Assembly (NCBI RefSeq): GCF_021390495.1
Contig: NZ_JAJEJP010000001.1
Coordinates: 1,178,001 to 1,242,000 of the forward strand
Direction: 5' to 3'
Source of the DNA: Paraburkholderia sp. ZP32-5
GTDB taxonomy: Bacteria; Pseudomonadota; Gammaproteobacteria; Burkholderiales; Burkholderiaceae
Length of the DNA stretch: 64,000 nucleotides
The notes under the pieces are model-generated. The model did not search any database and was not told the DNA's origin. It saw only the letters and a list, made by a program, of their open reading frames with translations. Below are positions 9,215 to 19,626 of this stretch, piece after piece (the first letter of the stretch is position 1; each line of letters begins with the position of its first letter). The position numbers and the translations under genes are program-made.

Positions 9215-10408
9215 ATGACTATCACATCAGTACGGTCCCACCTTCCCGCGGATTCCGACCGGGCGGTACTTGTTGGTCGAGTATGGCGACCGGCGCCGCA
9301 CAACGGCCCTTCCGTCATCGCAATCCGGCATGGCGAGGTCTTCGACATCACTGAAACCGTCGCGACGACAGCGGATCTGTTCGATCGCGCGGACGCACTG
9401 GAGATTGCCCGCGGCGCGCCGGGTGAGTCGCTCGGGAGCGTCGACGCGCTGATAGCGGCGAGTCTCGACCCCGCTGTAAGTGGGGTGAGATTGCTCGCAC
9501 CTTGCGATGTTCAGGCGATCAAGGCCTGCGGTGTGACCTTTGCGGTCAGCCTGCTCGAGCGCGTGATCGAGGAGCAGGCAGGCGGCGATGCCAGTAAGGC
9601 ACTGGAAATTCGCGGGACGATCGGCAAGCTGATTGGTGCGGACCTCTCCAGGATCAAGCCAGGCTCGGAAAGCGCGCAGAAGCTGAAGGCCGAAATGGAG
9701 CGGCGTGGCGCCTGGTCGCAATACATGGAGGTCGGCATCGGCCCGGACGCGGAAGTGTTCTCGAAGTCCCAGCCCATGTCGTCCGTGGGGCTTGGCGCCG
9801 ATATCGGGCTCTACAGGACATCGGTCTGGAACAACCCGGAACCGGAGATCGTGCTGGCCGTGAACAGCGCCGGTCGCATCGTCGGCGCAACGCTGGGCAA
9901 CGACGTCAATCTGCGCGACATCGAAGGCCGTAGCGCGTTGTTGCTCGGCAAGGCGAAGGACAATAACGGTTCATGTGCGATCGGACCGTTCGTGCGTCTG
10001 TTTGACGATCATTTCACGCTCGATTCCATCCGCAAGGAGAGTGTGTCGCTGAAGATCGAGGGGATCGACGACGGTTTCGTCCTCGAAGGCGTCAGTCACA
10101 TGAGCGAGATTAGTCGCGACCCGGTTGACCTGGTGAACCAGACTCATGGTCCCCATCATCAATATCCCGATGGCTTCATGCTTTTCCTCGGCACGATGTT
10201 TTCGCCGATCAAGGACCGCGATGCGAAAGGCGCGGGGTTCACGCATCATCTTGGTGACGTCGTGACGATCTCGGCGCCATCGCTCGGCGCGTTGGTCAAC
10301 ACGGTGCAACGCTCCGAGGAAATCACGCCATGGACATTCGGCGTGCGTGCGCTGTACGGTAATCTGGCGGCGCGGGGGCTGCTGAAGAGAAGCGCGCCGG
10401 CAGCCTGA
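9215..10408 (+). CDS. Fumarylacetoacetate hydrolase (FAH) family protein
   Basis: A 397-aa protein of the FAH superfamily, metal-dependent enzymes that cleave, hydrate or decarboxylate keto acids and are common in aromatic and sugar-acid breakdown. The C-terminal half shows the fold signature: a metal-binding acidic cluster in WNNPEPEIVLAV, then GATLGNDVNLRDIEGRSA and SCAIGPFV. The N-terminal third is more divergent than in short FAH enzymes, and the length fits the long sugar-acid dehydratase-like group. The ribosome site is weak. It is 30 bp upstream of a dapB homologue and divergent from an IclR regulator, which makes it catabolic in context. Substrate unknown. Confidence 0.85.
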   Translation: MTITSVRSHLPADSDRAVLVGRVWRPAPHNGPSVIAIRHGEVFDITETVATTADLFDRADALEIARGAPGESLGSVDALIAASLDPAVSGVRLLAPCDVQAIKACGVTFAVSLLERVIEEQAGGDASKALEIRGTIGKLIGADLSRIKPGSESAQKLKAEMERRGAWSQYMEVGIGPDAEVFSKSQPMSSVGLGADIGLYRTSVWNNPEPEIVLAVNSAGRIVGATLGNDVNLRDIEGRSALLLGKAKDNNGSCAIGPFVRLFDDHFTLDSIRKESVSLKIEGIDDGFVLEGVSHMSEISRDPVDLVNQTHGPHHQYPDGFMLFLGTMFSPIKDRDAKGAGFTHHLGDVVTISAPSLGALVNTVQRSEEITPWTFGVRALYGNLAARGLLKRSAPAA

Positions 10409-10438
10409 CTTGCCTCGTGAAGCTTCATGGAGAAACAG

Positions 10439-11233
10439 ATGAGAATTGCTGTAGCAGGCGCAACCGGCCGAATGGGAAGGGCGCTCATCGAGGCGATACT
10501 GGCAGCGGACGATGCGACGCTCGCCGGCGCATTGAGCAGCGCTGGCGGCTCCGCCGTGGGTCAGGACGCCGGCGCGTTTATCGGTAAAGAGACGGGGGTT
10601 GCGATCACCGCCGATATCGATACCGTACTGTCGGCGTCCGATGTCCTGCTCGATTTCACCCGGCCGCAGGGCACGCTCGCTTATCTGGAGGCAGCGAAGC
10701 GGCATCGGGTGAAAATGGTGATCGGAACAACGGGCTTCAACGCCGAGGAATTGCGGTTGATAGAAGAGACAGCCACGCATACCGCGATCGTGTTCGCATC
10801 CAGTACGAGTGTCAGCCTCAATGTGACGCTCGAGCTGGTCAGATTGGCGGCAAAGCACTTCTCCGAAGGCTACGACATCGAAGTCGTCGAAGCGCACCAT
10901 CGGCACAAGGTCGATGCGCCGTCGGGAACCGCGCTGACGATTGGCGAGACGATCGCGGATGCGCTTGGCCGCAAGCTGGCCGATTGTGCTGTGTTCACGC
11001 GTGACGGAGTAACCGGTCCACGCGATCCGTCGACGATTGGCTTTTCTTCGATTCGCGGCGGCGACATCGTTGGCGAACACACGGTCCTGTTCATCGGCGA
11101 AGGGGAGCGAATCGAGATCACCCACAAGACGCTTAACAGACTGCCCTATGTCAGTGGCGCGTTGCGCGCCGCGCGCTTTCTGATGAAGCAGGAAAGTGGT
11201 CTGTTCGATATGCAGGACGTGCTGCGGCGGTGA
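10439..11233 (+). CDS. dapB: 4-hydroxy-tetrahydrodipicolinate reductase homologue (DapB-like)
   Basis: A 264-aa NAD(P)H-dependent reductase. It has the dinucleotide motif GATGRMG near residue 9, the GTTGF loop, and the catalytic block [16 protein letters not shown] with the general-acid histidine and lysine intact, so enzyme chemistry is expected to work. The usual VFAANFSVG-like stretch is replaced by [10 protein letters not shown]. The start at 10439 is chosen because GGAG lies 6 bases before it, inside an earlier ATG at 10427. Its position in a catabolic, IclR-linked pair with a FAH-family gene suggests either a second dapB or a recruited reductase acting on a related cyclic imine; the lysine-pathway role is not certain. 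Confidence 0.85.
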   Translation: MRIAVAGATGRMGRALIEAILAADDATLAGALSSAGGSAVGQDAGAFIGKETGVAITADIDTVLSASDVLLDFTRPQGTLAYLEAAKRHRVKMVIGTTGFNAEELRLIEETATHTAIVFASSTSVSLNVTLELVRLAAKHFSEGYDIEVVEAHHRHKVDAPSGTALTIGETIADALGRKLADCAVFTRDGVTGPRDPSTIGFSSIRGGDIVGEHTVLFIGEGERIEITHKTLNRLPYVSGALRAARFLMKQESGLFDMQDVLRR

Positions 11234-11281
11234 CGCTTTGCAGACGCCGTTCGTGCGACTGGCTGAAAAATAAGCTGAAAA

Positions 11282-11301
11282 AGCGCCCCTGCGGGGGCGC
11301 T
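11282..11301. terminator. Bidirectional terminator between dapB-like gene and chemoreceptor
   Basis: Stem AGCGCCCC/GGGGCGCT with a TGCG loop. The five-base A-tract on its left is a U-tract for the minus-strand chemoreceptor transcript; the plus side has only CTCTT. Confidence 0.8.
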
Positions 11302-11328
11302 CTCTTAAGTCCGGATTGTTAGTCCGGA

Positions 11329-13128
11329 TCAGTCGAGCCGAAACTGGGTGACAGCCGTGGCGAGACTCGCTGCCTGCGCTTGCAGCGCGGCCGCCGCCGC
11401 AGTGGATTCTTCCACTAGCGCAGCGTTTCGCTGCACCATTTCGTCGAGCTGGCTGACAGCGCGGTTCACTTCCTGAATACCGCGGGTCTGTTCATTGGCC
11501 CCCTCGGTGATTTCGGAAATGATCGTCGTGACGTTCGATACGTTGCTGACGATTTCCGTCATCGTCGTGCCCGCCTGGCGTACCTGGGTGGAGCCGGAGG
11601 CGACGCTGGCTACGGTCGATTCGATCAGCGCCTTGATTTCCTTGGCCGCCTGCGCGCTGCGCTGCGCGAGGCTTCGCACTTCGCTCGCCACGACCGCGAA
11701 ACCGCGTCCCTGTTCGCCTGCGCGGGCAGCCTCGACTGCCGCATTGAGCGCGAGGATATTGGTCTGGAATGCAATACCGTCGATCACGCCAATGATGTCG
11801 GCGATCTGCACGGAAGCATTTTCGATTTCGCTCATTGTCGTGATGACCTCGGAGATCACCACGCCACCGCGGGAGGCGACCTGCGAGGCGGCGACGGCGG
11901 TATCGTCGGCCTGTTTGGCGGCGCTCGCCGACTGGCCCACCGTCGTCGTGATCTCTTCCATCGACGCCGCGGTCTGCTGCAGGCTCGCGGCAGCGGACTC
12001 GGTGCGGCCGGACAGCTCGACATTGCCGGCCGCAATCTCGTCGGCGGCCACTCGTACTGAGTCGCTGGCGTCGCGGATTTGCCGCATCACGCGACTCAGC
12101 TTGTCGATGAAGGTGTTGAACGAACCCGCGATCTGCGCGACTTCATCGGTGCCGATAACGGGTAGCCGTTGCGTCAGATCGCCCTCGCCGGAGCCGATCG
12201 CATCCATCGCGTCGCGCACCTTCGACAGACGCTGGAACGATACCGCGGTCACGCCGGCGACGACCGCCGCAGCGAGGAGCGCAATCACGATCAGCGCAAT
12301 GATCGACGAGATCAACTGCGAGCGCATCGCAGCGGTCGCTTCCGCCTTGTCGAGCGCGATGATCGCAATCCAGTCGGTCCCGGCAATCGGCTGGGCGCGC
12401 AGCAGTTTGACCTTACCCGCCACGTCGACCTGCAGCGGATGACTCGCCGTGGTCAGCGCGGCGAGCTTGTCGGCAGTCAACTCCGGTATGAGATCGGTGA
12501 TGGGTTTTAACGTGAGTTTCTCGTCCGGGTGCGCGACGATCATGCCGCCGCTGGTCACCAGCATGCCGAAGCTCGATGGCGTCGGATGAATGGCTCTGAC
12601 GTTGGCGATCACATGGTCCATCGACAGATCGCCGCCGACCACCGCCTTGACCACGCCGTCCTGCACCACCGGCGAAGCGAAGGCCACGACCACGCCTTTA
12701 CCGCCGACGTCTACGTAGGGCGGTGTAACGATCGTTTTGCCCGCCGCGACCGCCTGTTTGTACCAGGGGCGCACTGTGGGGTCGAAATTAGGCGGGACAT
12801 GGGTGGGTTTCCAGAACTTCGAAGTCTTGTCGGCGTAACCGACATAGACGTTGGCGAAGCTTCCCGCCGCGGCGATCAGTTGCAAGGCGGGGCCGGGGTC
12901 GGGCTGCAGCACGGCATCCTGCAGCGAGCCCATCATTTGACTATTGACGGCAACCCATTGGTTGATACCGGCTACATGACCGTCTTCGACGGCGGCAAGA
13001 CTGCTCTCAATCGAGTCGGCGCTATATCTGCTGGCGACGACGTAATTCAGAACTGCGTTGATGGCGAGGGCGACTACAACGATGGCGACGCATAGGGCGA
13101 CTATGCGCGCGCGTATGGAAGAGAACAT
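11329..13128 (-). CDS. Methyl-accepting chemotaxis protein with dCache sensor
   Basis: A 599-aa chemoreceptor. It has TM1 at about residues 10-31, a periplasmic double-Cache domain, TM2 at about 280-303, HAMP, then the signalling coiled coil with the highly conserved hairpin tip ([20 protein letters not shown]). The sensor shows the spaced residues linked to amino-acid binding in dCache_1 domains: a Tyr in NVYVGYAD, the DPTVRPWY block, PPYVD and a downstream VGGDL aspartate. An amino-acid ligand is therefore likely, but this is family knowledge applied by eye. The C-terminus ends in QFRLD without the NWETF-type pentapeptide that tethers CheR/CheB. It is transcribed alone with a terminator just downstream. 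Confidence 0.95.
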   Translation of the reverse strand: MFSSIRARIVALCVAIVVVALAINAVLNYVVASRYSADSIESSLAAVEDGHVAGINQWVAVNSQMMGSLQDAVLQPDPGPALQLIAAAGSFANVYVGYADKTSKFWKPTHVPPNFDPTVRPWYKQAVAAGKTIVTPPYVDVGGKGVVVAFASPVVQDGVVKAVVGGDLSMDHVIANVRAIHPTPSSFGMLVTSGGMIVAHPDEKLTLKPITDLIPELTADKLAALTTASHPLQVDVAGKVKLLRAQPIAGTDWIAIIALDKAEATAAMRSQLISSIIALIVIALLAAAVVAGVTAVSFQRLSKVRDAMDAIGSGEGDLTQRLPVIGTDEVAQIAGSFNTFIDKLSRVMRQIRDASDSVRVAADEIAAGNVELSGRTESAAASLQQTAASMEEITTTVGQSASAAKQADDTAVAASQVASRGGVVISEVITTMSEIENASVQIADIIGVIDGIAFQTNILALNAAVEAARAGEQGRGFAVVASEVRSLAQRSAQAAKEIKALIESTVASVASGSTQVRQAGTTMTEIVSNVSNVTTIISEITEGANEQTRGIQEVNRAVSQLDEMVQRNAALVEESTAAAAALQAQAASLATAVTQFRLD

Positions 13129-13404
13129 GGCTGATATTTTTTTTAGAGTCCACGGGATTTTTGTTGGTACAACACGTCTCTTCCGGGCTTACGGCAGCGC
13201 GGCGCAAGACTTGAGGGGGATGGGGCGCTCAAGATGGTTGAAGCGGTGATTCGGTCGCATAACCTGAATGCATCGCCCGGATGAACCGAAGGCATTTTTA
13301 TATTTAGGTATAAACCCTTATGATTCGCCGCATGAGCTTCTCGCGTGCGAGCCGCCGTCGCATCCTCGCGCTTCTCTCCACGAATTCATGAGCCGATTGC
13401 CTCG

Positions 13405-15513
13405 ATGATGAACCGCAGCAAGTCCCACTCGACATCGCCGCGCTGGTCGACCCGGCTGAATTCGGTCGTCACCGCGATCTATCGCAAGCGGCCGGTGTGG
13501 ATGGTGTCGTTCGCGGCGAGCGAGGCGAGTCTGTCCGAGGGCCTGCGGGCCGCGTGCGCATCGACGGCGATGCTCGTGCTCGGCAACCTGCTGCACGATC
13601 CGGTGTTCGCGTGGGCGGCGATCGGCGCGTTCTGGACCTGCCTCGCCGATGCGGCCGGTTCGAATCGCGCGCGCTTTATGTCGATGATGGGTTTCGCGCT
13701 GCTGTCCACGCTGTGCGGCGGCATCACCGCGTTTGCCTCGGCGCAAGGCACTGCGTTTGCCGCGCTCGCGGTGCTGGCGTTCACGGCACTCGGCGCGTTT
13801 GGCCGTATCTGGGGCGCGGCTACGTCGCAGGTGACGATCCTCGCGGCAACCGCGTGCGTCGTGATGGTCGATCGGCCGATGCACGATGCGCGCGCCGGGT
13901 TCGCGTTTCTCGGCGTCTATCTGGTCGGCTGTCTGTTCGCGGTGGTGCTGAGTCTGACGGTGTGGCGCATTCATCCGTTCGGCACCAGCCGCGCGTCGTT
14001 GCGCGCGGTGTATCTGCGTCTCGCCGATGTCGCATTCGATAGCGCGCGCCTCGTCGAACAACGCGCGAGACAACGCGCGACGCGCGCCGAATGGGCGACG
14101 CATGCCGCGCGGTTTCGCGCCGATGCGCGCGCCGCGCTCGAACGTTCACGCGATGCGCTTGCCGACGTGCCGCCTTCGCGCGCGGGCGGCGCGGCCACTT
14201 ACGACACGCTGCTCGGCTTGCTGACCGACGGCGAAGCGTTGTTCGCGTATCTGATCGCGGTATCGGGCGCGAGCGAGAAAGTGCCGGAGGATCCGCGTCG
14301 CACGCAACGCGCGGCACGGCTGCTGAATGCGATCGGCGAAGTATTGAGCGACATCGGCACGGCAGCCGGCGACGCACGCTGGGAACGTCTCGCGGATCTG
14401 CAGCAACGACTGCGGCGCTTTGCGCATCGGCTCGAAAGCGCGTTGCTCGAACCGGTGAAGCTGGCATCCGGTTTCGAACTGGTTGATTTCGCGCCGCGCG
14501 ACGTGCATGCGGAGCCGTGGAGTGCATGCGTCGAGCGATACGCCGCGCGTGCATGGTCGACGCTGAAGGCGAATCTGTCGTGGCAGTCGGTCGGTTTGCG
14601 TCACGCGGCGCGTGTCGGCGTGACGACCACGGCGGGTTTTGTCGTGATCCGCGCGCTCGGGCTGCCGTTCGGTTACTGGGCGACGATGGCGACTTTGCTG
14701 ATCTTGCAACCATCGATTGCCGCGACGTGGCCGCGCAGTATCGAGCGCGCGGCGGGCAGTATCGTCGGCGGCTTGCTGGCGGCCGTGATCGGCTACGCGA
14801 TTCATTCGCCGCTCGGCATCTCGCTCGTGGTGTTTCCGCTGGTGGTCGCGACGATGGCGCTGCGACCCGTCAGCTATAGCCTGTTCGTGCTGTTTCTGAC
14901 GCCGGCCTTCGTGTTGGTCGCCGACTTCGCGACGCCGGGCGCCAACGAGTTGACGTTCGCGCTGACGCGGCTCGGCAATAACGTGCTCGGTTGTCTGCTT
15001 GCATTGCTCGCGACCTTCGTTCTATGGCCGACGCGCGAAAAGCTCGATCTGCGTGTGTATCTCGGCGATGCGGTGCGCGCGAATCTCGCGTATCTGCGCG
15101 CGTCGCTCGATGCGCCGCGCTATAGCAGCAAGGAGATCGAGCGTTTGCGTCGCGCGGCGGGGCTGTGCAGCAACAACGCTGAAGAAGCGCTCGGTCGCGT
15201 GCGGCTGGAAAAGCTCGAAGACTCGATGGCCGATACGGTGACGCTGACGGTGCTGAGTCTACTGCGCCGGATGGCGGGCACCGCGACGCAGTTGCGTCTG
15301 AGTGCGAATCGGCGCGACATGCATCGCGAACTCGGCGAGTGGGTGGCGTCGATGAGCGAAGCGATCGATGCCGCGTTGAATCGCACCCTGTTGCCGACGC
15401 GGTTAGAGCTGCCGGCGCGCGAGCGGTTGACGTCGCTGGAAGCGGATGTGGTCGGCGAGCTGGCGCGCGTGCATCGGTTGTTGACGGAGAGGATGCGCGA
15501 GGCGCGGGGGTAG
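13405..15513 (+). CDS. FUSC-family inner membrane protein (YccS/AaeB-like)
   Basis: About 702 aa, with two blocks of membrane helices (residues about 45-180 and 410-540), each followed by a long helical cytoplasmic stretch. This is the layout of the fusaric-acid-resistance/YccS family, whose members export aromatic acids or remain uncharacterised. The ATG at 13405 (followed by another ATG) is preferred over 13345 because the first 20 residues of the longer form are not conserved-looking; neither start has a clear ribosome site. No HlyD-type adaptor or outer-membrane gene is adjacent, so the AaeB-like tripartite pump is not complete here. A hairpin overlaps the end of the converging GIY-YIG gene. 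Confidence 0.85.
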   Translation: MMNRSKSHSTSPRWSTRLNSVVTAIYRKRPVWMVSFAASEASLSEGLRAACASTAMLVLGNLLHDPVFAWAAIGAFWTCLADAAGSNRARFMSMMGFALLSTLCGGITAFASAQGTAFAALAVLAFTALGAFGRIWGAATSQVTILAATACVVMVDRPMHDARAGFAFLGVYLVGCLFAVVLSLTVWRIHPFGTSRASLRAVYLRLADVAFDSARLVEQRARQRATRAEWATHAARFRADARAALERSRDALADVPPSRAGGAATYDTLLGLLTDGEALFAYLIAVSGASEKVPEDPRRTQRAARLLNAIGEVLSDIGTAAGDARWERLADLQQRLRRFAHRLESALLEPVKLASGFELVDFAPRDVHAEPWSACVERYAARAWSTLKANLSWQSVGLRHAARVGVTTTAGFVVIRALGLPFGYWATMATLLILQPSIAATWPRSIERAAGSIVGGLLAAVIGYAIHSPLGISLVVFPLVVATMALRPVSYSLFVLFLTPAFVLVADFATPGANELTFALTRLGNNVLGCLLALLATFVLWPTREKLDLRVYLGDAVRANLAYLRASLDAPRYSSKEIERLRRAAGLCSNNAEEALGRVRLEKLEDSMADTVTLTVLSLLRRMAGTATQLRLSANRRDMHRELGEWVASMSEAIDAALNRTLLPTRLELPARERLTSLEADVVGELARVHRLLTERMREARG

Positions 15514-15518
15514 GGCGG

Positions 15519-15540
15519 AACTGCGTTATTCAGGGCAGTT
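15519..15540 (+). terminator. Weak terminator after FUSC gene
   Basis: AACTGC/GCAGTT arms around a 10-base loop, followed by TT on the plus strand. It overlaps the last codons of the converging GIY-YIG gene. The stem is only 6 bp. Confidence 0.35.
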
Positions 15541-15852
15541 TTCGGAACCATCGCCGCCTTCCGTGGCGGCATCGGCAGCCACTATCGGCAGCACCGACTC
15601 CAACGTAAACGTCCCCGCCGCCAACGCCCACTTATCCGTCGGTGTCAGCCGCTTGACCCAATACTCCGCCCGCGACGCGCTCGACCGATCCGCCAGTTCA
15701 AACGACGCCAACACGCGCACCGGCTTACGCGAACGCGTATACCGCGCGCCCGTGCCGCTCACGTGTTTATCGAAACGCGCGGCGACATCGGTCGCGATAC
15801 CGGTATAGACACTGCCGTCCGAGCATTCGAGCAGATAAAGAAACCACGCCAT
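15526..15852 (-). CDS. GIY-YIG nuclease family protein (YhbQ-like)
   Basis: A 108-aa single-domain protein with the GIY-YIG nuclease signature: YLLECSDGSVYTGIATDVAARFDKH, conserved Arg, and the metal-binding glutamate in RAEYWVKRL. This compact UPF0213 group is widespread in bacteria and has weak or unproven DNase activity. The C-terminal 20 residues are acidic and probably disordered. It ends 12 bp from the FUSC stop and lies 23 bp downstream of the FemAB-like gene on the same strand, so the two may be co-transcribed. Confidence 0.88.
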   Translation of the reverse strand: MAWFLYLLECSDGSVYTGIATDVAARFDKHVSGTGARYTRSRKPVRVLASFELADRSSASRAEYWVKRLTPTDKWALAAGTFTLESVLPIVAADAATEGGDGSENCPE

Positions 15853-15875
15853 AACCGCGTTGCCAGCCTTCGCTG

Positions 15876-17045
15876 TTAGCTCTTAAAGGGATTGTGTTCG
15901 CGCAGCTCGTCCACGTACGCGTGGATGCTGTTCTTTTCGTTGTCGAGGAAATGGCCGACTGCATCGGCGAAGGCCGGATGCGCGAGCCAATGCGTTGAAC
16001 GCGTGACGGTCGGCAGAAAACCGCGCGCCATCTTGTGCTCGCCCTGCGCGCCGCCTTCGAATGCGCCGAGCTTTTCCTCGATGCAGAATTCGAGCGGCTG
16101 ATAGTACGCGGTTTCGAAGTGCAGACACGGCACGTGTTCGAGCGCGCCCCAGTAGCGGCCGTACAGCGTGCCGCCGGTTTTGTCGTCGCGTTGATAGACG
16201 ACGAGTGAACTCGCAATCGGCTTGCCCTCGTATTCGGCGATCACCAGCAGCAGGTTCTCCGGCATCGACGCGCCGATCATCCGGAAGAAATCGAGGTTCA
16301 GATACGGACTCGAAAAATGCTCGCGATACGTTTGCCGATAGCACTTGCTGAAGAAGCGCCAGTCCGCATCCTTGATGTCCTCACCGCGAATCCGCCGCAT
16401 CGTGACGCCGGCTTCGTGTACCTTGCGCCGTTCGGCGCGGATGTTCTTGCGTTTCTTCTGTTCGAGCGTCGACAGAAAATCGTCGAAGTCGCGATAGCCG
16501 TCGTTGAGCCAGTGAAACTGCACGCCTTCGCGCTGCATCATGCCGATATCGGTCAGCGCGGCCGCTTCGCTTTGCGTCGGAAACAGCACATGCAGCGACG
16601 ACACCTCGGCCTGCTCGGCGAACGCCATCAACGTGGCCGCGAGATGCCGCAGCGCGTGTGCATCGGTGGAGAGCAGCCGGTTGCCTTGCACCGGCGTGAA
16701 CGGCACCGCGCACAGCAGCTTCGGGTAATAGGGCAGGCCGTTGCGCTTGTACGCGTCGGCCCATGCCCAATCGAACACGTACTCGCCGTACGAGTGCCCC
16801 TTCAGGTAGACGGGCGCGGCCGCCGCCAGCTTGCCGGTGCGCGCGTCGGTCAGCGTGACGAACTGCGTCGCCCAGCCAGTGTCGGGCACCGCGCATTGCG
16901 TGGCGGCGAGCGCGCTCAGGAACTCGTGCCGCAGAAACGGCGTCGGCTGCGACTGCTGCGCGAGAAGGGCGTTCCATTCGGCGGCGTCCACCTCGGAGGG
17001 CGATGCCAGAATGCCCGTGCGATAATCGATACGTTGCTGGTTCAA
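15876..17045 (-). CDS. FemAB-like/GNAT-fold acyltransferase family protein
   Basis: A 389-aa protein of the peptidoglycan-biosynthesis/recognition family (PF04339, GNAT-fold). Recognisable segments are SYGEYVFDWAWADAY, YYPKLLCAVPFTPV, the basic EQKKRKNIRAERRKV stretch, and the C-terminal LYGRYWGALEHVPCLHFETAYY. The reaction is not established for the family; aminoacyl or acyl transfer is inferred from fold. The only in-frame start near the conserved N-terminus is a TTG at 17045 with no clear ribosome site, so the exact start is uncertain. It is divergent from nadE, with the two starts about 140 bp apart. Confidence 0.85.
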   Translation of the reverse strand: MNQQRIDYRTGILASPSEVDAAEWNALLAQQSQPTPFLRHEFLSALAATQCAVPDTGWATQFVTLTDARTGKLAAAAPVYLKGHSYGEYVFDWAWADAYKRNGLPYYPKLLCAVPFTPVQGNRLLSTDAHALRHLAATLMAFAEQAEVSSLHVLFPTQSEAAALTDIGMMQREGVQFHWLNDGYRDFDDFLSTLEQKKRKNIRAERRKVHEAGVTMRRIRGEDIKDADWRFFSKCYRQTYREHFSSPYLNLDFFRMIGASMPENLLLVIAEYEGKPIASSLVVYQRDDKTGGTLYGRYWGALEHVPCLHFETAYYQPLEFCIEEKLGAFEGGAQGEHKMARGFLPTVTRSTHWLAHPAFADAVGHFLDNEKNSIHAYVDELREHNPFKS

Positions 17046-17183
17046 TCTGTGTGACTGTTTGCAATGAGCGACGCGGCTTCGAAGATCATGAGTCGCGTCG
17101 TTCGTTTATCCGGTTGTCCAATTCCGTCGAGCCATCCAGCCGCGGTACCCGCGAGCCGCCAAGGCTTGCCTGTCGATCCTGCC

Positions 17184-18896
17184 ATGAAGACTCGAATCGC
17201 TCTTGCTCAAATCAATGTCACCGTCGGCGACTTCGCCGGCAACGTCGCGAAAATCGTCGCCGCCGCGCGTGCCGCGCACAACGATGGTGCGAAGCTGCTG
17301 ATCGCGCCGGAACTCGCGCTGTCGGGTTATCCGCCCGAAGACCTGCTGCTGCGTCCGGCGTTCTATACCGCAAGCGCTGCCGCATTGGCCGATCTCGCCG
17401 CGCAGTTGAAGCCGTTCGCCGGGTTGCATGTGATCGTCGGTCATCCGCTGCGTGATGGGTCGGATAACGTCGCCCACAGCGCGGCGAACGGCCATGGTAA
17501 TGCAAACGCGCCGATCGAGCGCGGCGTCCCGCCGGTCGATACGTTCAATGCGGCGTCGCTGATCGTCGACGGCGAAGTGAAAGGCACCTATCGCAAGCAG
17601 GATCTGCCCAATACCGAGGTGTTCGACGAGAAGCGCTACTTCGCGTCGGACCCGCAGCCGTTCGTGTTCGAACTCGATGGCGTCAAGTATGGCGTGGTGA
17701 TCTGCGAGGACGCATGGCATGCGTCGGCCGCGCAGATGGCGAAGGCGGCGGGCGCGCAGGTGCTGCTGATTCCGAACGGCTCGCCGTATCACCTGAACAA
17801 GGAAGCGGTGCGCTTCGACATTCTGCGCGCGCGGATTCGCGAAACCGGCTTGCCGATGGTCTATGTGAACATGGTCGGCGGCCAGGACGAACTCGTGTTC
17901 GACGGCGGTTCGTTCGTGCTCGACGCGCAGGGCGAACTGGTCGCGAAGCTCGCGCAGTTCGAGGAAGCCACCGCGATCGTCGAATTCGATGGCGGCAAGC
18001 CGGTGCCGGCTGCGATTGCACCGGAGCAATCGATCGAGGCTCAGGTGTACGCGGCACTGGTGATGGGCGTGCGCGACTACATCGGCAAGAACGGTTTTCC
18101 GGGCGCGTTGATCGGCTTGTCGGGTGGTGTGGATTCGGCGCTCGTGCTGGCCGTGGCCTGCGATGCGCTCGGCGCCGACAAGGTGCGCGCGGTGATGATG
18201 CCGTCGCGCTATACCGCCGATATCTCCACGACGGACGCCGCCGAGATGGCGCGCCGCGTCGGCGTGCGCTATGACGAGATCGCGATTGCGCCAATGTTCG
18301 ACGCGTTCCGCGGCTCACTCGCCGAAGAGTTCGCGGGCCGCGCGGAAGACGCGACCGAGGAGAACATCCAGGCGCGTATTCGCGGCACGCTGCTGATGGC
18401 GTTGTCGAACAAGTTCGGCTCGATCGTGCTGACCACCGGCAACAAGAGCGAAATGGCAGTCGGCTACTGCACGTTGTATGGCGACATGGCCGGCGGCTTC
18501 GCGGTGATCAAGGACATCGCGAAGACACTCGTGTACCGGCTCTGCCACTATCGCAACGCGGCCACCACGTTCGCGACGCGCGACGTGATCCCCGAGCGGA
18601 TTCTGACGCGCGCGCCGTCCGCCGAATTGCGCGAGAACCAGACCGACCAGGACAGCCTGCCCGAATACGATGTGCTCGACGCGATCATGCGCATGTATAT
18701 GGAGGAAGATCGCTCGCTCGCCGAGATCATCGCCGCGGGCTATGCGGTCGATGACGTGAAGCGCGTCACGCGTCTGATCAAGATCAACGAGTACAAACGT
18801 CGTCAGGCGCCGATCGGCATTCGCGTCACGCATCGCGCGTTCGGCCGCGACTGGCGCTATCCGATCACCTCGCGCTATACCGAGCCGGTGGAGTGA
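17184..18896 (+). CDS. nadE: Glutamine-dependent NAD+ synthetase
   Basis: Makes NAD+ from deamido-NAD+ (nicotinate adenine dinucleotide) with ATP, using ammonia released from glutamine. The 570-aa form has both domains: an N-terminal nitrilase-type glutaminase with the Glu-Lys-Cys triad at about E43 (APELALSGYP), K138 (YRKQDLP) and C174 (VVICEDAWH), and a C-terminal synthetase with the PP-loop SGGVDSALVLAV and the TTGNKSEMAVGYCTLYGDMAGG block. The start at 17184 gives the conserved MKTRIALAQINVTVGDF N-terminus; a longer frame from 17064 is possible. The PII gene glnB follows 181 bp downstream. That linkage matters because PII proteins are known to bind and regulate NadE in some proteobacteria. 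Confidence 0.95.
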   Translation: MKTRIALAQINVTVGDFAGNVAKIVAAARAAHNDGAKLLIAPELALSGYPPEDLLLRPAFYTASAAALADLAAQLKPFAGLHVIVGHPLRDGSDNVAHSAANGHGNANAPIERGVPPVDTFNAASLIVDGEVKGTYRKQDLPNTEVFDEKRYFASDPQPFVFELDGVKYGVVICEDAWHASAAQMAKAAGAQVLLIPNGSPYHLNKEAVRFDILRARIRETGLPMVYVNMVGGQDELVFDGGSFVLDAQGELVAKLAQFEEATAIVEFDGGKPVPAAIAPEQSIEAQVYAALVMGVRDYIGKNGFPGALIGLSGGVDSALVLAVACDALGADKVRAVMMPSRYTADISTTDAAEMARRVGVRYDEIAIAPMFDAFRGSLAEEFAGRAEDATEENIQARIRGTLLMALSNKFGSIVLTTGNKSEMAVGYCTLYGDMAGGFAVIKDIAKTLVYRLCHYRNAATTFATRDVIPERILTRAPSAELRENQTDQDSLPEYDVLDAIMRMYMEEDRSLAEIIAAGYAVDDVKRVTRLIKINEYKRRQAPIGIRVTHRAFGRDWRYPITSRYTEPVE

Positions 18897-19023
18897 AGCG
18901 GCGCCGCGCGCTGCTGCGGTTTGCTCAGCAGTGCACCAATGCGCAAGTACTTTTGCGCGGCACCGTTCGCGTCGTGCCGATACGCACCCGCCCGGATGCC
19001 GCAATGCATCCGGCGCGGCGTAG

Positions 19024-19416
<393 letters not shown>

Positions 19417-19490
19417 TTCAGCCAGTTGGCCGACGCACCGTTGCGGTGCGCGCGGCACATCTCAGGCACATAACAAAATCGCGCGCCCAT

Positions 19491-19525
19491 AAAAAAAGGT
19501 GCAATACCCTTGCGGGTATTGCACC
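19491..19525 (-). terminator. Strong terminator for the porin gene
   Basis: A 12-bp perfect stem GGTGCAATACCC/GGGTATTGCACC with loop TTGC (19498-19525). On the minus strand it is followed by seven Us (the A-tract 19491-19497). It ends the minus-strand porin transcript and faces glnB. Confidence 0.9.
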
Positions 19526-19587
19526 GATACGCGCCTCTCGCAGCAGCGTGAAAAAGATTCTCTTCTGTTGAAGAAACCTGTACTTCG

Positions 19588-19614
19588 CCCCGAAGGAAGG
19601 ATGATCCTTCGGGG
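19588..19614 (-). terminator. Second hairpin after the porin gene
   Basis: CCCCGAAGGA/TCCTTCGGGG arms with a 7-base loop, 13 bp after the porin stop codon. It has no U-tract. Placed between the gene and the true terminator, it could stabilise the abundant porin mRNA against 3' decay. Confidence 0.6.
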
Positions 19615-19626
19615 AGTCCCGTTCGC

